14,497 bases of DNA. Source: an uncultured Gammaproteobacteria bacterium (GTDB lineage: Bacteria > Pseudomonadota > Gammaproteobacteria > PS1 > Pseudothioglobaceae). The notes under the pieces are model-generated. The model worked only from the letters and a program-made list of their open reading frames with translations. It had not been told where the DNA came from and made no database searches. The stretch covers positions 1 to 14,497 of the forward strand of contig CAKMYR010000017.1 in assembly GCA_929200175.1 (NCBI GenBank), read 5' to 3'. Shown here one piece after another: positions 1-7,844 of the stretch. A program made the position numbers and the translations under genes. The stretch's first letter is position 1. Each line of letters starts with the position of its first letter.

Positions 1-298
1 TCTCAATAACCAAGTCAGTTTTAGTTACAATTGCTTGACAAGAAAGACGAGAATCTGAATCTAAACCCCAAGCTTTATCTAATAAATCATCTTCTTTTTC
101 ATTAGATTCTTCAATATCATCAAATCCTTCACGAATATGTATATGGCAAGTAGTACAAGCGTTTGACATTTCGCAGGCATGCTCGATTTCAATATTGTTT
201 TTAAGTAAATTACTGCAAATACTTACGCCCTCTTCTGCATCTATAACGGTGCCTTCTGGGCAAAATTCTTCGTGTGGTAATATGATAATTTGTGGCAT
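1..298 (-). CDS. fdx: ISC-system [2Fe-2S] ferredoxin, C-terminus cut by window edge
   Basis: Adrenodoxin-type ferredoxin that supplies electrons for iron-sulfur cluster assembly on IscU. The reverse complement from the ATG at 298 gives 99 codons starting MPQIIILPHEEFCPEG, closely matching E. coli Fdx. The four cluster ligands are at C42, C48, C51 (motif CEMSNACTTC) and C87 (RLSCQA), the E. coli positions. The acidic stretch EEDxLDKAWGL-like (residues 67-79) is also conserved. The family is about 111 residues, so roughly the last 12 are outside the window. It is the last visible gene of the isc operon and starts one base after the hscA stop, implying coupled translation. No Shine-Dalgarno sequence is visible. 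Whether iscX follows cannot be seen. Confidence 0.95.
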   Translation of the reverse strand, partial: MPQIIILPHEEFCPEGTVIDAEEGVSICSNLLKNNIEIEHACEMSNACTTCHIHIREGFDDIEESNEKEDDLLDKAWGLDSDSRLSCQAIVTKTDLVIE

Positions 299-299
299 T

Positions 300-2147
300 T
301 TATTCAAATTCGTTAATATAACTACCTTTCATTAATTTTCTAATTGAATTATTCATACGCATTTCAATAAAACTAGCGCTTGTTTTTTCCAAATTAGAAA
401 TAGCTTTTTTAATTTTTTTTATATCTTGGCTTTCAACAAGTTTACCAAGTTTATTTCTAGCTTCAAGAATATTATTAAATGTTTCTTTATCAATAATATC
501 TTTATCTTTTTCTAAAGCAGAATCAATTGCTATTAATACACTTTTAGCATCTGTTTGTGCTTCTAATAATTGTCTTATTAATACATCTTCTTTAGCAAAT
601 AAAACAGATTCTTTTAACATTTTTTTCATATCTTCATCTGTTAAGCCATAAGAAGGTTTAATTGTTGTGTTAGCCTTAATGCCAAGGGTTTCTTCAGAAG
701 CACTAACTGATAATAATCCATCAGCATCAACTTGAAATTCTACTCGAACCCTAACACTACCAGCTACCATAGCAGGAATCCCACTAAATTCAAACTTAGC
801 TAGTGATCTACAATCTTTAACTAATTCGCGCTCTCCTTGTAAAATATGAATACTCATTTTAGTCTGTCCATCTTTAAAAGTGGTAAATTCTTTTGCCTTA
901 ACTATAGGTATGGTCGTATTACGATGTATAACTTTTTCAACTAATCCGCCCATAGTTTCTAATCCAAGCGAAAGAGGCAAAACATCTAATAATAATATAT
1001 CTTTTTCTGATTTATTACCAGCTAAAATATTGGCTTGGGTGGCCGCTCCTTTGGCTACGACTTCATCTGGATTTATATTAGATAATACTGGTTTATTAAA
1101 TAATTCGCCAATCATTTTTCTAATTAATGGAATTCTAGTTGAGCCCCCTACCATAATTACATCTTTTACATCTGAGATATTGATTTTAGAATCTCTTATT
1201 GCTTTTTTTGTTAGTAGTAGACTTCTATTAATTAAATCTTTAATTAGAAGTTCAAATTTTTCTAAACTTATTATGTATTCATTTTTTTTAAAAGTAAATT
1301 TTGCCAATTTATTATTAGATAAATCCTCTTTTGCTTTACGAGATAATTGTTTAATTGTTTGGATATCTTCTGCTGTTAAATTTTTTAATTTAAAACTATT
1401 AATGCAGTCATCAATAATTAATTGATCAAAATCATCTCCGCCTAAAGTGCTATCTCCTCCAGTAGCTAATACTTTAAAAACTCCTTTAGTAAAATTAAGT
1501 ACCGATATATCAAAAGTACCTCCACCTAAATCATAAACAACATGAATGCCCTCTTTATCTGTCTCTAATCCATAAGCTACAGCAGCTGCAGTTGGTTCAT
1601 TTAACAAACGCATAACTTTAAGTCCAGCTAAAATTGCTGCATCTTTAGTAGCTTGCCGTTGGGAATCATTAAAATAAGCTGGAACTGTAATAACTGCTAA
1701 ATTTACTTCATCACCAAAGTATTTTTCAGCACGTTTTTTCAATGAAGATAGAATAATAGATAATAATTCTACAATACTAAAATCTCCAGCTTGGGTTTTA
1801 AATAAAATATTATTATTGTCTTGTGCTTTAATTTTATAAGGCAAATTTTTTGCTTGTGATATTTCTTGATAGCTCCTACCAACAAAGCGTTTAACCGAAG
1901 TAATAGTATTAGTAGGATCAAGTGACATATAAGAATATGAGTCCTTGCCTACGGTAATCTTGTCTTTACCGCAATGAATAACTGAAGGTAAAGTAGCATT
2001 ATTATCTTTATCAGTTAAAATAATATTAGTATTATTTACAACACTAGCAACCATTGAATTAGTAGTACCTAAATCAATACCAATTGCTAATTTATTCTTA
2101 TATTTAACTTGATCTTGATTTTGTTCTACAATTTGTAATAATGCCAT
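300..2147 (-). CDS. hscA: Fe-S protein assembly chaperone HscA (Hsp70 family)
   Basis: Specialised Hsp70 that, with HscB, binds the LPPVK loop of IscU and uses ATP to promote cluster release to acceptor proteins. At 615 residues it is one shorter than E. coli HscA (616). The ATPase domain (about 20-395) shows GIDLGTTNS at 23-31, DLGGGTFD at 206-213 and VGGSTRIP at 333-340. The substrate-binding domain (about 400-520) has the LPLSLGLETMGG opening, followed by a helical lid. The EEVD tail of general DnaK proteins is missing, as expected for HscA. The ATG lies 15 bases after the hscB stop, and the gene ends one base before fdx. Context and length favour HscA over DnaK. Confidence 0.97.
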   Translation of the reverse strand: MALLQIVEQNQDQVKYKNKLAIGIDLGTTNSMVASVVNNTNIILTDKDNNATLPSVIHCGKDKITVGKDSYSYMSLDPTNTITSVKRFVGRSYQEISQAKNLPYKIKAQDNNNILFKTQAGDFSIVELLSIILSSLKKRAEKYFGDEVNLAVITVPAYFNDSQRQATKDAAILAGLKVMRLLNEPTAAAVAYGLETDKEGIHVVYDLGGGTFDISVLNFTKGVFKVLATGGDSTLGGDDFDQLIIDDCINSFKLKNLTAEDIQTIKQLSRKAKEDLSNNKLAKFTFKKNEYIISLEKFELLIKDLINRSLLLTKKAIRDSKINISDVKDVIMVGGSTRIPLIRKMIGELFNKPVLSNINPDEVVAKGAATQANILAGNKSEKDILLLDVLPLSLGLETMGGLVEKVIHRNTTIPIVKAKEFTTFKDGQTKMSIHILQGERELVKDCRSLAKFEFSGIPAMVAGSVRVRVEFQVDADGLLSVSASEETLGIKANTTIKPSYGLTDEDMKKMLKESVLFAKEDVLIRQLLEAQTDAKSVLIAIDSALEKDKDIIDKETFNNILEARNKLGKLVESQDIKKIKKAISNLEKTSASFIEMRMNNSIRKLMKGSYINEFE

Positions 2148-2162
2148 TATAAAATAAATAGG

Positions 2163-2678
2163 TTATAGTCTTTCATTCATTAGATCATTCGCTTGTTCGC
2201 TAAGCTGGAAATAAAACTTTAATTCCCTAACTGAATTTTTAGCTTGTAAAAAATCTTTAATTAAAAAAAATTTCTCTATTTTTGTGATATTTTCTTTAAT
2301 TTTATTATCAATATTATCAATAAATTTATCTAATGAAGTTAAATCGCTATTATTTGATTCAATATCTTCTAATTCTTCTCTTAATTCTATTTGATTAGCT
2401 AAAAAATCAAGATCTAAGCTAGTATCTTTTTCCTCAAAAGCATTAATTCCTTGAAGTTCTAATAAATAAACTGCACGAGATAATGGAGATTTCAAAATAT
2501 TAAATGCAGTATTAAGCAAAGAAGTATTTTGTAAAGAAAGCTGCTTTTGTTTATCATCTTTTTTAACAAATTTATCAGGATGAAATTTAGCTACTTGGGT
2601 TTGATAAGAATCCTCTAATGCCTTTAAATCAATAATAAAATTCTCTTCTAAAGAAAATAATTGGAAATAATTTTGCAT
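2163..2678 (-). CDS. hscB: J-domain co-chaperone HscB
   Basis: Hsc20-type co-chaperone that delivers IscU to HscA and stimulates its ATPase. The J domain covers about residues 1-75 with the HPD motif at 33-35 (KFHPDKF), and an acidic helical C-terminal domain binds IscU. I chose the ATG at 2678: the product MQNYFQLF... is 171 residues, the E. coli HscB length, and aligns with its MDYFTLF start. The open frame also reaches a TTG at 2693, five codons upstream, which would add MENDK. A GGAAA about nine bases before the ATG is a modest ribosome site supporting the downstream start. The gene lies between iscA and hscA in the isc operon. Confidence 0.94.
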   Translation of the reverse strand: MQNYFQLFSLEENFIIDLKALEDSYQTQVAKFHPDKFVKKDDKQKQLSLQNTSLLNTAFNILKSPLSRAVYLLELQGINAFEEKDTSLDLDFLANQIELREELEDIESNNSDLTSLDKFIDNIDNKIKENITKIEKFFLIKDFLQAKNSVRELKFYFQLSEQANDLMNERL

Positions 2679-2696
2679 TTTATCATTTTCCAATTA

Positions 2697-3020
2697 TTAA
2701 ACAGTAAAAGACTCTCCACAGCCACATTCGGCTTTACTATTTGGATTAATAAATGAAAAACCTTCATTTAATCCTTCTTTTACATAATTTACTTTAGTGC
2801 CATCTAAATAAATAAGGCTTTTATTATCAATTATTATTTTAACTCCTTTAGCATCAAAAACAACATCATCTTCATTGATATTATCAACAAATTCCATGCT
2901 ATAACCAAGCCCAGAACATCCTGTAGTCTTAACAGCGAGCCTAACGCCAATCCCTGAACCTCTACTAGTCAAAGAGCTGTTAACTTTTTCAGCAGCTTTT
3001 TCTGTTAATGTAATAGACAA
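2697..3020 (-). CDS. iscA: Iron-sulfur cluster assembly protein IscA
   Basis: A-type carrier that binds iron or an Fe-S cluster and passes it to target proteins. It is 107 residues, the same as E. coli IscA. The three ligand cysteines are at C35 (TTGCSG), C99 and C101 (ECGCGESF), exactly the family positions. The start is a TTG at 3020: the encoded MSITLTEKAAEKV lines up with E. coli MSITLSDSAAARV, so the TTG is supported by homology although no Shine-Dalgarno is visible. It starts one base after the iscU stop, so reinitiation or coupling is likely. ErpA is an alternative name for this fold, but the position between iscU and hscB points to IscA. Confidence 0.95.
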   Translation of the reverse strand: MSITLTEKAAEKVNSSLTSRGSGIGVRLAVKTTGCSGLGYSMEFVDNINEDDVVFDAKGVKIIIDNKSLIYLDGTKVNYVKEGLNEGFSFINPNSKAECGCGESFTV

Positions 3021-3021
3021 T

Positions 3022-3405
3022 TTAATTAGCCTGTTTAGATTTAATATCTTTAATAGCTGCTCTAATTGAATCTTCTGCTAATACAGAGCAATGAATCTTA
3101 ACTGGTGGTAAAGATAATTCTTCTACTATTTCTGTATTTTTAATTTTAGTAGCTTCTTCAAGAGTTTTGCCTTTAACCCATTCAGTTAAAAGAGAACTAG
3201 ATGCTATAGCAGAACCACAGCCATAAGTCTTAAATTTAGCATCTTCAATTACTCCATTATCATTTACTTTAATTTGTAGACGCATAACATCTCCACAAGA
3301 AGGAGCCCCTACCATTCCAGTGCCGACATTTTTATCATTTGTATCTAATGTGCCAACATTACGCGGATTTTCATAATGATCTATTACTTTTTTACTGTAC
3401 GCCAT
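3022..3405 (-). CDS. iscU: Fe-S cluster scaffold protein IscU
   Basis: Scaffold on which IscS-derived sulfur and iron are assembled into a [2Fe-2S] cluster. The protein is 127 residues (E. coli 128). Ligand cysteines are C37 (PSCGD), C63 (YGCGSA) and C106 (HCSVLAE), with D39 beside the first. The HscA recognition loop LPPVK occupies 99-103, as in E. coli. The ATG at 3405 is preceded by a strong AGGAG at 3413-3417 with seven-base spacing, one of the few clear ribosome sites in the window. It lies 36 bases after iscS and one base before the TTG start of iscA. Confidence 0.97.
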   Translation of the reverse strand: MAYSKKVIDHYENPRNVGTLDTNDKNVGTGMVGAPSCGDVMRLQIKVNDNGVIEDAKFKTYGCGSAIASSSLLTEWVKGKTLEEATKIKNTEIVEELSLPPVKIHCSVLAEDSIRAAIKDIKSKQAN

Positions 3406-3441
3406 AACTTTTCTCCTTTTTATATATATTTATTTATCTTT

Positions 3442-4656
3442 TTAATGTACATTCCATTCAACTTTTGAAACATCAACCCCTTCTTGATGCATATCCCAAA
3501 GTGGTGATAAATCTCTTAATTTTTTAACTTTTTCATTAACCAATTTAATAGTTTGATCTATATCTTCTTCAGTATTATAACGTCCTATACTAAAACGAAT
3601 TGAGCTATGAGCTAATTCATCACTTAGCCCTAATGCTCTTAATACATAAGAAGGCTCTAAACTAGCAGAAGTACAAGCAGATCCAGAAGATACAGCAATA
3701 TTATTAATAGCCATCATCAATGACTCCCCTTCTACATAATTAAAACTAATATTCAAATTACCAGAAATTCTTTGTTCTAAATCTCCATTAACTATGGACT
3801 CTTTTATATTAATCAACCCAGAAATTAGACGATCACGTAAATATTTTATCTTTTTATTATCTTTGTCCATTTCAGATTGGGCAATGGCGAATGCCTTACC
3901 CATCCCTACTATTTGATGAATAGCTAATGTACCAGAACGCATTCCACGCTCATGTCCTCCCCCATGGATTTGTGATTCAATACGAACACGAGGCTTACGG
4001 CGTACATATAAAGCACCTATACCTTTAGGCCCATAAATTTTATGTGCTGAAAAACTCATTAAATCTACTTTTAATTTTGAAGTATCAATTTCAATCTTAC
4101 CTGCAGATTGAGCAGCATCAACATGATACAAAACTTTATTTTCACGACAAATATTTCCAATTTCTTCAATATCTTGAATCACTCCAATTTCATTATTAAC
4201 ATGCATTATTGAAACCAAAATAGTGTCTTTACGAATACTATTTTTTAATAAATCTAAATCTAATAATCCATTTGGTTTTACATCAAGATAAGTTACGTCA
4301 TACCCTTCTCTTTCTAATTGTCGACAAGGATCAAGTACCGCTTTATGTTCTGTTTTTAAAGTTATTATATGTTTGCCTTTCTTTTTATAAAAATGAGCAA
4401 CTCCTTTAATAGCTAAATTATTTGATTCTGTAGCACCAGAAGTCCAAATAATCTCTCTAGGATCAGCTGCTATTAAATCTGCTACTTGTTTTCTAGCTTT
4501 TTTTACTGCGTCATCGGCTTGCCAACCATAATAATGAGAGTTAGAAGCAGAATTACCAAAATTCCCTTCTATAGTTAAATACTTCATCATTTCTTTAGCT
4601 ACACGCTCATCAACTGGTGTAGTTGCCGAATAATCCATATATATAGGTTTATGCAT
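3442..4656 (-). CDS. iscS: Cysteine desulfurase IscS
   Basis: PLP-dependent enzyme converting L-cysteine to L-alanine and passing the persulfide sulfur to IscU and to tRNA thiolation enzymes. It is 404 residues, identical in length to E. coli IscS, with long stretches matching. The PLP lysine is K206 (SAHKIYGPKG) and the persulfide cysteine is C328 (SGSACTSASLEP). TEHKAV and HVNNEIG are also present. The ATG at 4656 has an AGGAGG ribosome site at 4666-4671. It is the first gene of the visible isc operon. The 311 bases upstream hold no iscR, unlike E. coli and Pseudomonas, so control of the operon is probably different here. Confidence 0.98.
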   Translation of the reverse strand: MHKPIYMDYSATTPVDERVAKEMMKYLTIEGNFGNSASNSHYYGWQADDAVKKARKQVADLIAADPREIIWTSGATESNNLAIKGVAHFYKKKGKHIITLKTEHKAVLDPCRQLEREGYDVTYLDVKPNGLLDLDLLKNSIRKDTILVSIMHVNNEIGVIQDIEEIGNICRENKVLYHVDAAQSAGKIEIDTSKLKVDLMSFSAHKIYGPKGIGALYVRRKPRVRIESQIHGGGHERGMRSGTLAIHQIVGMGKAFAIAQSEMDKDNKKIKYLRDRLISGLINIKESIVNGDLEQRISGNLNISFNYVEGESLMMAINNIAVSSGSACTSASLEPSYVLRALGLSDELAHSSIRFSIGRYNTEEDIDQTIKLVNEKVKKLRDLSPLWDMHQEGVDVSKVEWNVH

Positions 4657-4665
4657 TCTCTAATT

Positions 4666-4671
4666 CCTCCT
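4666..4671 (-). promoter_or_regulatory. Ribosome binding site of iscS
   Basis: On the minus strand this reads AGGAGG, a full Shine-Dalgarno core, nine bases before the iscS ATG at 4656. It is the strongest ribosome site in the window, consistent with high expression of the first isc gene. Confidence 0.8.
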
Positions 4672-4790
4672 ATTACAATTATATAACAATTTGTAATGTT
4701 TAATTATTAAATAATTATGAATAAATTTACTATACATAAAAATCATTCAAAATACATTTTTTAATATTACCTTTAACTAATACTAGTTTT

Positions 4791-4855
4791 TATGGCTGTT
4801 ATTATACCTTATTTAATAGTTTAAATTGAAATAGATAATTATAAAAATAGCCATA
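4791..4855. repeat. Imperfect inverted repeat in the cysE-iscS gap
   Basis: The arms 4791-4806 and 4840-4855 pair at 14 of 16 positions, with a perfect outer TATGGCT/AGCCATA heptamer and a 33-base loop. No T-run follows on either strand, so it does not look like an intrinsic terminator. The putative iscS -10 box lies in the left arm. It could be an operator, a leader-RNA hairpin or a chance feature of A+T-rich DNA. Confidence 0.45.
4801..4830 (-). promoter_or_regulatory. Candidate promoter for iscS
   Basis: On the minus strand a perfect TATAAT (4801-4806) lies 18 bases downstream of TTCAAT (4825-4830), a weak -35. Transcription would begin near 4794, leaving a leader of roughly 140 bases before iscS. 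TATAAT-like words are common by chance at this base composition, so this is tentative. Confidence 0.3.
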
Positions 4856-4967
4856 TAATGAAAATATTATTGACTAATATTTTATTATCTTACATTCATT
4901 CGTATCTTTTTAGCAAAAACAAATAGTGATATTATTTTTCATAAAAAAAATAAGTATATATTAATAT

Positions 4968-5540
4968 TTAGGTATTAGGATCATCGTCAGGATTTAATAA
5001 TCCATAAGTACTAAATTTTGAGTCATCATTATCTTTTTTCTTTAGAATTGTGCCCGGCATACCAACAATAATATCGCCTTCGGCAACATCTTTAATTACA
5101 ATAGCATTTGAGCCTATTTTAGCGCCTTTGTTTATGGTGATTGGACCTAAGATTTTAGCGCCAGCACCTACTATAACATTATTAGCTAATGTTGGATGAC
5201 GCTTGCCTTTATTCCAGCTTGTTCCTCCTAAAGTAACGCCTTGATAAATAGTACAATCATCACCAATTTCTGTAGTTTCGCCAATAACTACGCCCATACC
5301 ATGATCAATAAAAAATCTCTCTCCTATAATTGCTGCTGGATGGATTTCAATTCCAGTTAACCAACGAGCAATAGAAGAAATAAATCTAGCGAGCCATTTT
5401 AATTTTATTGACCACATCCAATGGGTTAAACGATAAAAAAGTACTGCTTGTACTCCAGAATAGCAAGTTATAATTTCAAAAATATTTCTTGCCGATGGGT
5501 CTCTATCAAATATGACTTTAATGTCTTTTATGAATTTCAT
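4968..5540 (-). CDS. cysE: Serine O-acetyltransferase, short form
   Basis: Transfers acetyl from acetyl-CoA to serine, giving O-acetylserine, the precursor of cysteine. At 190 residues it lacks most of the N-terminal helical domain of E. coli CysE (273) and resembles the short Bacillus type. The left-handed beta-helix of hexapeptide repeats runs from about residue 64 to 175. IEIHPAA at 64-70 and DHGMGVVIGET at 79-89 hold the catalytic histidine H80; E65 stands where E. coli has D143. GGTSWNKGKRHP is the cofactor/substrate loop. The tail ends in DDDPNT and lacks the C-terminal isoleucine that can bind CysK. The start ATG is at 5540 with no clear ribosome site. Placed before iscS, it would supply the cysteine that IscS consumes. 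Confidence 0.93.
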   Translation of the reverse strand: MKFIKDIKVIFDRDPSARNIFEIITCYSGVQAVLFYRLTHWMWSIKLKWLARFISSIARWLTGIEIHPAAIIGERFFIDHGMGVVIGETTEIGDDCTIYQGVTLGGTSWNKGKRHPTLANNVIVGAGAKILGPITINKGAKIGSNAIVIKDVAEGDIIVGMPGTILKKKDNDDSKFSTYGLLNPDDDPNT

Positions 5541-5554
5541 ATAAAAAGTTAAGA

Positions 5555-5563
5555 ATTATATCA
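5555..5563 (-). promoter_or_regulatory. Candidate extended -10 promoter for cysE
   Basis: On the minus strand this reads TGATATAAT, a perfect extended -10 element (TGnTATAAT). The -35 region is A-rich and unconvincing. A start about seven bases downstream would leave a leader of under ten bases, consistent with the missing Shine-Dalgarno before cysE. Confidence 0.4.
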
Positions 5564-5610
5564 TATACAATATTTTTTAAATGAAGCTAAAATAATAAAT
5601 TAAACTCAAT

Positions 5611-5639
5611 ATTACAATGCCAAACATACATTTTAAAAT
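5611..5639 (+). promoter_or_regulatory. Candidate promoter for lptD-surA-rlmB
   Basis: ATTACA (5611-5616) and TAAAAT (5634-5639) are spaced by 17 bases, each differing from consensus at one or two positions. Transcription would begin near 5646, giving a leader of about 18 bases before lptD. This 123-base gap is divergent, so promoters in both directions are expected. Confidence 0.35.
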
Positions 5640-5663
5640 TTATTTGATTTACAACTTTTTGTC

Positions 5664-7841
5664 ATGAAAAAACAATTATTATTTTTTAGTGTAATCTTAT
5701 TCTCAGGCTTAATTCATGCTAATCAAATTTGCCATTATCCTCAATCACCTCTTCTAAAAAAACAGTCAAATAATGATACAAAAAGGTTTAATATTGAGGC
5801 TGATGAAATTAAAATAATTAAAAAAGATAATTATGTTCTAAAAAATAATGCTGTCATTAATTCTGATAAATATTTTTTATCTGCAGATTTTATTGAAAAA
5901 TCTAATAATTTTACTATCGCCAAAGACAATATTAAATTACAAGATGAGCAAGTAATAATTACTGGTGATCAAGTTACTATCCAAGAAAAAACCAATACAA
6001 TTAATATCGAAGCCGAAAAAGCACAATTAATTTATCCTGATAATGAAATAAATATTAAAGCAGATAAATTAGTTAGCTCAAACGGTAAACAAAAATTAAC
6101 ATCAGCTGTTTATAATTTATGCCCTTTAGGTAACGATGATTGGCAAATAGATGCTAATCAAATAATAATTGATGAAAAAAATAATAAAGGTTATGCTAAA
6201 AATGCTAAATTAAAATTTTTAGGCATCCCGTTTTTTTACTTACCATATTATGAATGGACATTAAAAGGTCGAGCTTCTGGTTTTTTAAATTTAGGATTTT
6301 CCAAATATAAAGAATTAAGCGATAATAGCTCTAGTTATCAAATTAAAATTCCATATTATTTTAATATTGCAAAAGATAGAGATTTTTTATTAACTCTTAA
6401 TAGATTATCTAGTCGTGGCAATGTTATTGAAGGCAAATATAGACAATTAATTGCTAAAAATAATTACTTAGAAAATGGCGCTTTTGAGACTCAAGGCAGT
6501 TATTTAAAAAAAGATTATATTACAAATGACAAACGTTGGTTATTCAAATCTAAAGCTAATATTAAAGCAAATGATAAAATAAACTTTAGCGCTAATTTTA
6601 ATAAAATATCAGATAAAAATTACCTTAAAGACATAGAGCATGATAATACTTCAAACTCTTTATATTCGGATATACATGTCAGTTATAAAGATAAAAATGA
6701 TCTAGAATTATCAATATTTGCAGAAAAAGAGCAATTAGTTAATAACGGTATTGAAGATTATACAACTTATCCAAAAATATCTATGTCTAAAATCTTTAAA
6801 GTAGCAAATGATACTAAAATTAAAACATCATTTACCAGCACCAAATTTAAACATAAAAATGCAAATACCACTACCAATAAAACAGCTTCTCGTAATAACT
6901 TAATACTTAATTTTGAAAAATATATAAAAAATAAATCATATTCAATAAAATCTAATATAAATTTTTATAATTCTTATTATTCAATAGATAATCTAAGTAA
7001 TGAAAATCGTAATGTTGCTAGTTTTAGTATAGATTCTAAATTATTTTTAGAAAAAAACATTAACAAAAATTTTAAACAAACCCTAACGCCAAGATTATTC
7101 TATAGATTTTCTCAAAAAAAAGCACAAGGAGATATTCCTATTTTTGATACAAAAATCAAAGATAGCTTTTACCAAGATTTATTTTCCAATAAAGGGTTTA
7201 TTGGCACTGATAGAATAATTAATGCCAACGATTTAGTGATAGGATTGGAATCTAGTTTTATTAATAAAAAAACAGGAAATGCCAACGCAAATTTTAAAAT
7301 TGGGCAAGCATTCTATGCTGATGAAGAAGTTGTAAGTGATAAAGTTGATGTAAGCGGCATTGGTACCGATTACGAAACTAGGCGTAAATATTCTAATATA
7401 GCCTCAGTTGCCAATTTTAGAATTAATGATAAATTAAAATTTAATAATAGATTACAATTTGATCCAGAAATAAATAAAATTACTAGCAATAATAATTATA
7501 TTAGTTATAAGCTAAATTCAAGAAAGTTTTTAACTATAGGTTATAATAACAACGATAATGATGAATCTGTTGAATTTTACGGCTCATATCCAATCAATGA
7601 TAAAATGCATTTTTTTGGCTTAACTAATAAATCAATAACTAATTCAATAACTAATAAGCAGATTTTAGGTATTGGTTATGAAAACTGTTGTTTAATAATT
7701 CGTGTAGCAAATTTTAAAGAACGCGTTGATAATAATAACTATGACTCAATTACTCTTTTTGAATTTTTATTAAAAAGCTTTACTTCAGAACCAACATCGT
7801 TTGAAAAAAAAATAAGACAAAATATACCTAATTATTCATAA
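5664..7841 (+). CDS. lptD: LPS-assembly protein LptD
   Basis: Outer-membrane beta-barrel that, with the lipoprotein LptE, inserts lipopolysaccharide into the outer leaflet. Residues 1-19 form a signal peptide cleaved after LIHA. An LptA-like periplasmic domain follows (about 35-160, with FNIEADEI and related strands), then a long barrel rich in alternating strands to residue 725 (E. coli 784). The four cysteines that form the inter-domain disulfides are kept: C23, C153 (NLCPLG), and adjacent C675-C676 (GYENCCLI), matching E. coli C31, C173, C724 and C725. A 12-base tandem duplication lies shortly before the CC pair. It is followed three bases later by surA, the chaperone that folds LptD, as in E. 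coli. Asn and Lys are very frequent, reflecting the A+T bias. Confidence 0.95.
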   Translation: MKKQLLFFSVILFSGLIHANQICHYPQSPLLKKQSNNDTKRFNIEADEIKIIKKDNYVLKNNAVINSDKYFLSADFIEKSNNFTIAKDNIKLQDEQVIITGDQVTIQEKTNTINIEAEKAQLIYPDNEINIKADKLVSSNGKQKLTSAVYNLCPLGNDDWQIDANQIIIDEKNNKGYAKNAKLKFLGIPFFYLPYYEWTLKGRASGFLNLGFSKYKELSDNSSSYQIKIPYYFNIAKDRDFLLTLNRLSSRGNVIEGKYRQLIAKNNYLENGAFETQGSYLKKDYITNDKRWLFKSKANIKANDKINFSANFNKISDKNYLKDIEHDNTSNSLYSDIHVSYKDKNDLELSIFAEKEQLVNNGIEDYTTYPKISMSKIFKVANDTKIKTSFTSTKFKHKNANTTTNKTASRNNLILNFEKYIKNKSYSIKSNINFYNSYYSIDNLSNENRNVASFSIDSKLFLEKNINKNFKQTLTPRLFYRFSQKKAQGDIPIFDTKIKDSFYQDLFSNKGFIGTDRIINANDLVIGLESSFINKKTGNANANFKIGQAFYADEEVVSDKVDVSGIGTDYETRRKYSNIASVANFRINDKLKFNNRLQFDPEINKITSNNNYISYKLNSRKFLTIGYNNNDNDESVEFYGSYPINDKMHFFGLTNKSITNSITNKQILGIGYENCCLIIRVANFKERVDNNNYDSITLFEFLLKSFTSEPTSFEKKIRQNIPNYS
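7632..7655 (+). repeat. 12-bp perfect tandem duplication inside lptD
   Basis: TCAATAACTAAT occurs twice in direct succession, in frame, encoding SITN-SITN just before the C-terminal cysteine pair of LptD. A partial third copy (AACTAAT) lies immediately upstream. In-frame length makes it tolerable in a barrel loop; it could vary in copy number by slippage. Confidence 0.8.
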
Positions 7842-7844
7842 AAT

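Larger units (their letters stand above)
4657..4967. other. Gene-free gap between cysE and iscS (usual iscR position)
   Basis: These 311 bases are the longest stretch without a gene in the window. Reading both strands I find only open frames of about 10-13 codons, for example on both arms of an inverted repeat at 4791-4855. It contains a possible iscS promoter and the iscS ribosome site. In Pseudomonas-like genomes the order is cysE-iscR-iscS, so the gap may be what remains of iscR, but no helix-turn-helix or CxnC coding remnant is recognisable. No convincing terminator for cysE is seen. Confidence 0.6.

Noticed and set aside
880..1425. 181-codon plus-strand open frame
   Set aside because: It lies entirely inside hscA on the opposite strand, has no recognisable domain, and hscA is certain from its motifs.
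4791..4855. Two short peptides (10 and 13 codons) starting ATGGCT on both strands of the inverted repeat
   Set aside because: Too short, with no ribosome sites; the shared start is a consequence of the inverted repeat.
4866..4890. IscR type-1 binding site
   Set aside because: Only the left half (TTGACT) fits the consensus; the right half does not match, so it is mentioned in a finding but not called.
4921..4967. Intrinsic terminator after cysE
   Set aside because: T-runs and short A/T palindromes occur, but no G+C stem, so it cannot be told from background.
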